Position numbers and translations under genes: made by a program
The notes under the pieces: generated by a model
What the model was told of the DNA's origin: nothing
What the model saw: only the letters and a program-made list of their open reading frames with translations
Database searches by the model: none
DNA from: an uncultured Paracoccaceae bacterium
GTDB lineage: Bacteria > Pseudomonadota > Alphaproteobacteria > Rhodobacterales > Rhodobacteraceae
Length of the DNA: 5,663 nt
NCBI GenBank assembly: GCA_937927885.1
Contig: CALEZJ010000256.1
Coordinates: forward strand, 1 to 5,663
Reading direction: 5' to 3'
Shown here: piece by piece, positions 5,069 to 5,663 of the stretch
Numbering within the stretch: the stretch's first letter is position 1
Layout: every line of letters begins with the position of its first letter

Positions 5069-5473
5069 ATGGGCCGGATCGACAGGATGGACGCGACGCG
5101 GCGGGGGTTCCTGGGGCTTGCAGCGGGCAGCGCCGCGCTGGTCGCGACGGGCGGGCGGGCTCAGGCGCAAGGGGTGCGCACCTCGGCGCGCATCGCCATC
5201 CTTGGTGCCGGGGCGGGGGGCACGGCGATTGCGAACCGGCTGGCCAACCGGCTGGAGGGCGCGACGATCACCATCATCGACGGGCGCCAGCAGCATTGGT
5301 ATCAGCCGGGGTTCACGCTGATCGCAGCGGGGTTGCAGACCGCCAGCTATTCGATCAGCCGCACCGGCGACTGGCTGCCTAGCGGGGTCGAATGGATTGC
5401 CGAATACGCCGCCAACCTCGACCCGGTCACGCAGCGCATCACGACGAGGGGCGGGCGCCGGCCGGCGGTTTGA
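5069..5473 (+). CDS. Tat-exported type II sulfide:quinone oxidoreductase-like flavoprotein, truncated at a junction
   Basis: This is the N-terminal part of an FAD-dependent oxidoreductase of the sulfide:quinone reductase group, which oxidises sulfide and passes electrons to quinone. A twin-arginine signal, TRRGFLGL (10-17), precedes a small hydrophobic stretch and a likely cleavage after AQA (31-33), so the protein is exported folded. The FAD-binding Rossmann motif is ILGAGAGGTAIANRL (44-58), with the strand-end TIIDGRQQH at 68-76. YQPGFTLIAAGL (78-89) and PSGVEWI (104-110) closely resemble human-type SQR (SQRDL). The family is about 400 residues or more, but this frame stops after 134. Roughly the last 5-10 residues come from unrelated DNA, because homology ends at about 5437-5452. 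The catalytic cysteines and quinone-binding half are absent here. It lies behind an SqrR/BigR-like operator and opposite the Rrf2 gene. SQR-like is well supported; true sulfide activity is inferred. Confidence 0.75.
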   Translation: MGRIDRMDATRRGFLGLAAGSAALVATGGRAQAQGVRTSARIAILGAGAGGTAIANRLANRLEGATITIIDGRQQHWYQPGFTLIAAGLQTASYSISRTGDWLPSGVEWIAEYAANLDPVTQRITTRGGRRPAV

Positions 5474-5663
5474 GGTGGCAGGAAGAGGCGGTAGTGGCGG
5501 GTGCCGGCCTTCGGGTCGGTGAAGCTTGCCCGGAGGATCCTGCCGGTGTTGCCGGTGTTGCCGGTGTTGCCGTGGTTGCTGTGGTCGCCAGTGTTGTCGG
5601 AGCTCTCGGTGTTCTGGGCGCCGTCCTGGCCACTACCCTCGGCAGCGGCGGGCTGTCTGTCCC
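5437..5663 (-). CDS. PHB depolymerase/LpqC-like esterase, N-terminal part only, cut at the junction
   Basis: Reading the minus strand from 5661, one frame gives a hydrophilic Asn/Gly/Ser/Thr-rich linker (about the first 40 residues seen). It is followed by FTDPKAGTRHYRLFLPP and then RRPPLVVM, ending at 5437. This is the entry to the alpha/beta-hydrolase fold of extracellular-type short-chain polyhydroxybutyrate depolymerases and LpqC-like esterases, where RxYxLYxP is followed by PLVVMLHGC. Exactly where LHGC is expected the frame becomes RCVTGS, which is antisense of the SQR-like gene, and it stops at 5347-5349. The catalytic Ser, Asp and His regions are absent. The gene start lies beyond the right edge. 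A 65-residue Ala/Thr/Pro-rich frame starting at 5633 on the same strand overlaps it but looks like a shadow. The family call rests on a short segment, so confidence is moderate. Confidence 0.55.
5542..5568. repeat. 9-bp tandem repeat encoding Asn-Thr-Gly units
   Basis: GCCGGTGTT occurs three times without change (5542-5550, 5551-5559, 5560-5568), followed by degenerate copies to about 5586. On the minus strand it encodes NTG-NTG-NTG after NHG and DHS units, inside the linker ahead of the esterase domain. Such repeats can vary in copy number by slippage in steps of three residues, keeping the frame. Confidence 0.85.

Noticed and set aside
5439..5633. A 65-codon minus-strand frame rich in Ala, Thr and Pro
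   Set aside because: A different minus-strand frame over the same DNA gives a recognisable esterase N-terminal segment. The Ala/Thr/Pro composition follows from the 9-bp repeat.
1..5663. CRISPR arrays, tRNA or rRNA genes, insertion sequences
   Set aside because: I saw no spaced direct repeats, tRNA-like cloverleaf sequence, rRNA segments or transposase motifs on either strand.

Overview
The window looks like chromosomal DNA from a high-GC alphaproteobacterium, most likely in or near the Rhodobacteraceae/Paracoccaceae. The basis is its strong GC-rich codon bias, a YheS-type ABC-F ATPase, a retropepsin-like membrane protease, an FNR/Nnr-type box (TTGAT-N4-ATCAA), and an ATTC-N8-GAAT dyad resembling the SqrR/BigR sulfide operator. 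The taxonomy is inferred, not proven.

Layout, left to right. (1) Positions 1-1024, minus strand: a Bcr/CflA-like MFS drug/H+ antiporter whose C-terminus lies beyond the left edge. (2) Diverging from it at 1120-2964, plus strand: a complete YheS-type ABC-F translation factor, apparently without a Shine-Dalgarno and possibly leaderless. (3) A 79-bp AT-richer gap holding a good sigma70-type promoter and a striking nested palindrome, followed by a MarC-family membrane protein (3044-3646). (4) A small membrane-anchored retropepsin-like aspartic protease (3704-4312) with its own plausible promoter. (5) A convergent Rrf2-family regulator (4343-4831, minus) with an NsrR-like cysteine triad but no Asp8. 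(6) A 237-bp divergent control region with an FNR-type box placed for the Rrf2 gene and the SqrR/BigR-like operator placed over the expected start site of the next gene. (7) At 5069, plus strand: a Tat-exported protein resembling type II sulfide:quinone oxidoreductase, cut off after about 125-130 residues.

The right end is abnormal. From about 5437-5452 onward the sequence no longer continues the oxidoreductase. It reads instead, on the minus strand, as the N-terminal part of a PHB depolymerase/LpqC-like esterase with an Asn-Thr-Gly repeat linker, itself cut at the same point. Two 5' gene parts therefore face each other across a junction with up to about 16 bp of ambiguity. This may be an inversion breakpoint or an assembly/amplification chimera.

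The most coherent biology is at 4343-5450: a possible redox-gas control module in which an oxygen/NO-type activator site drives an Fe-S-type repressor gene, back to back with a sulfide-responsive site controlling a periplasmic SQR-like flavoprotein. The other genes look like independent housekeeping or envelope genes.
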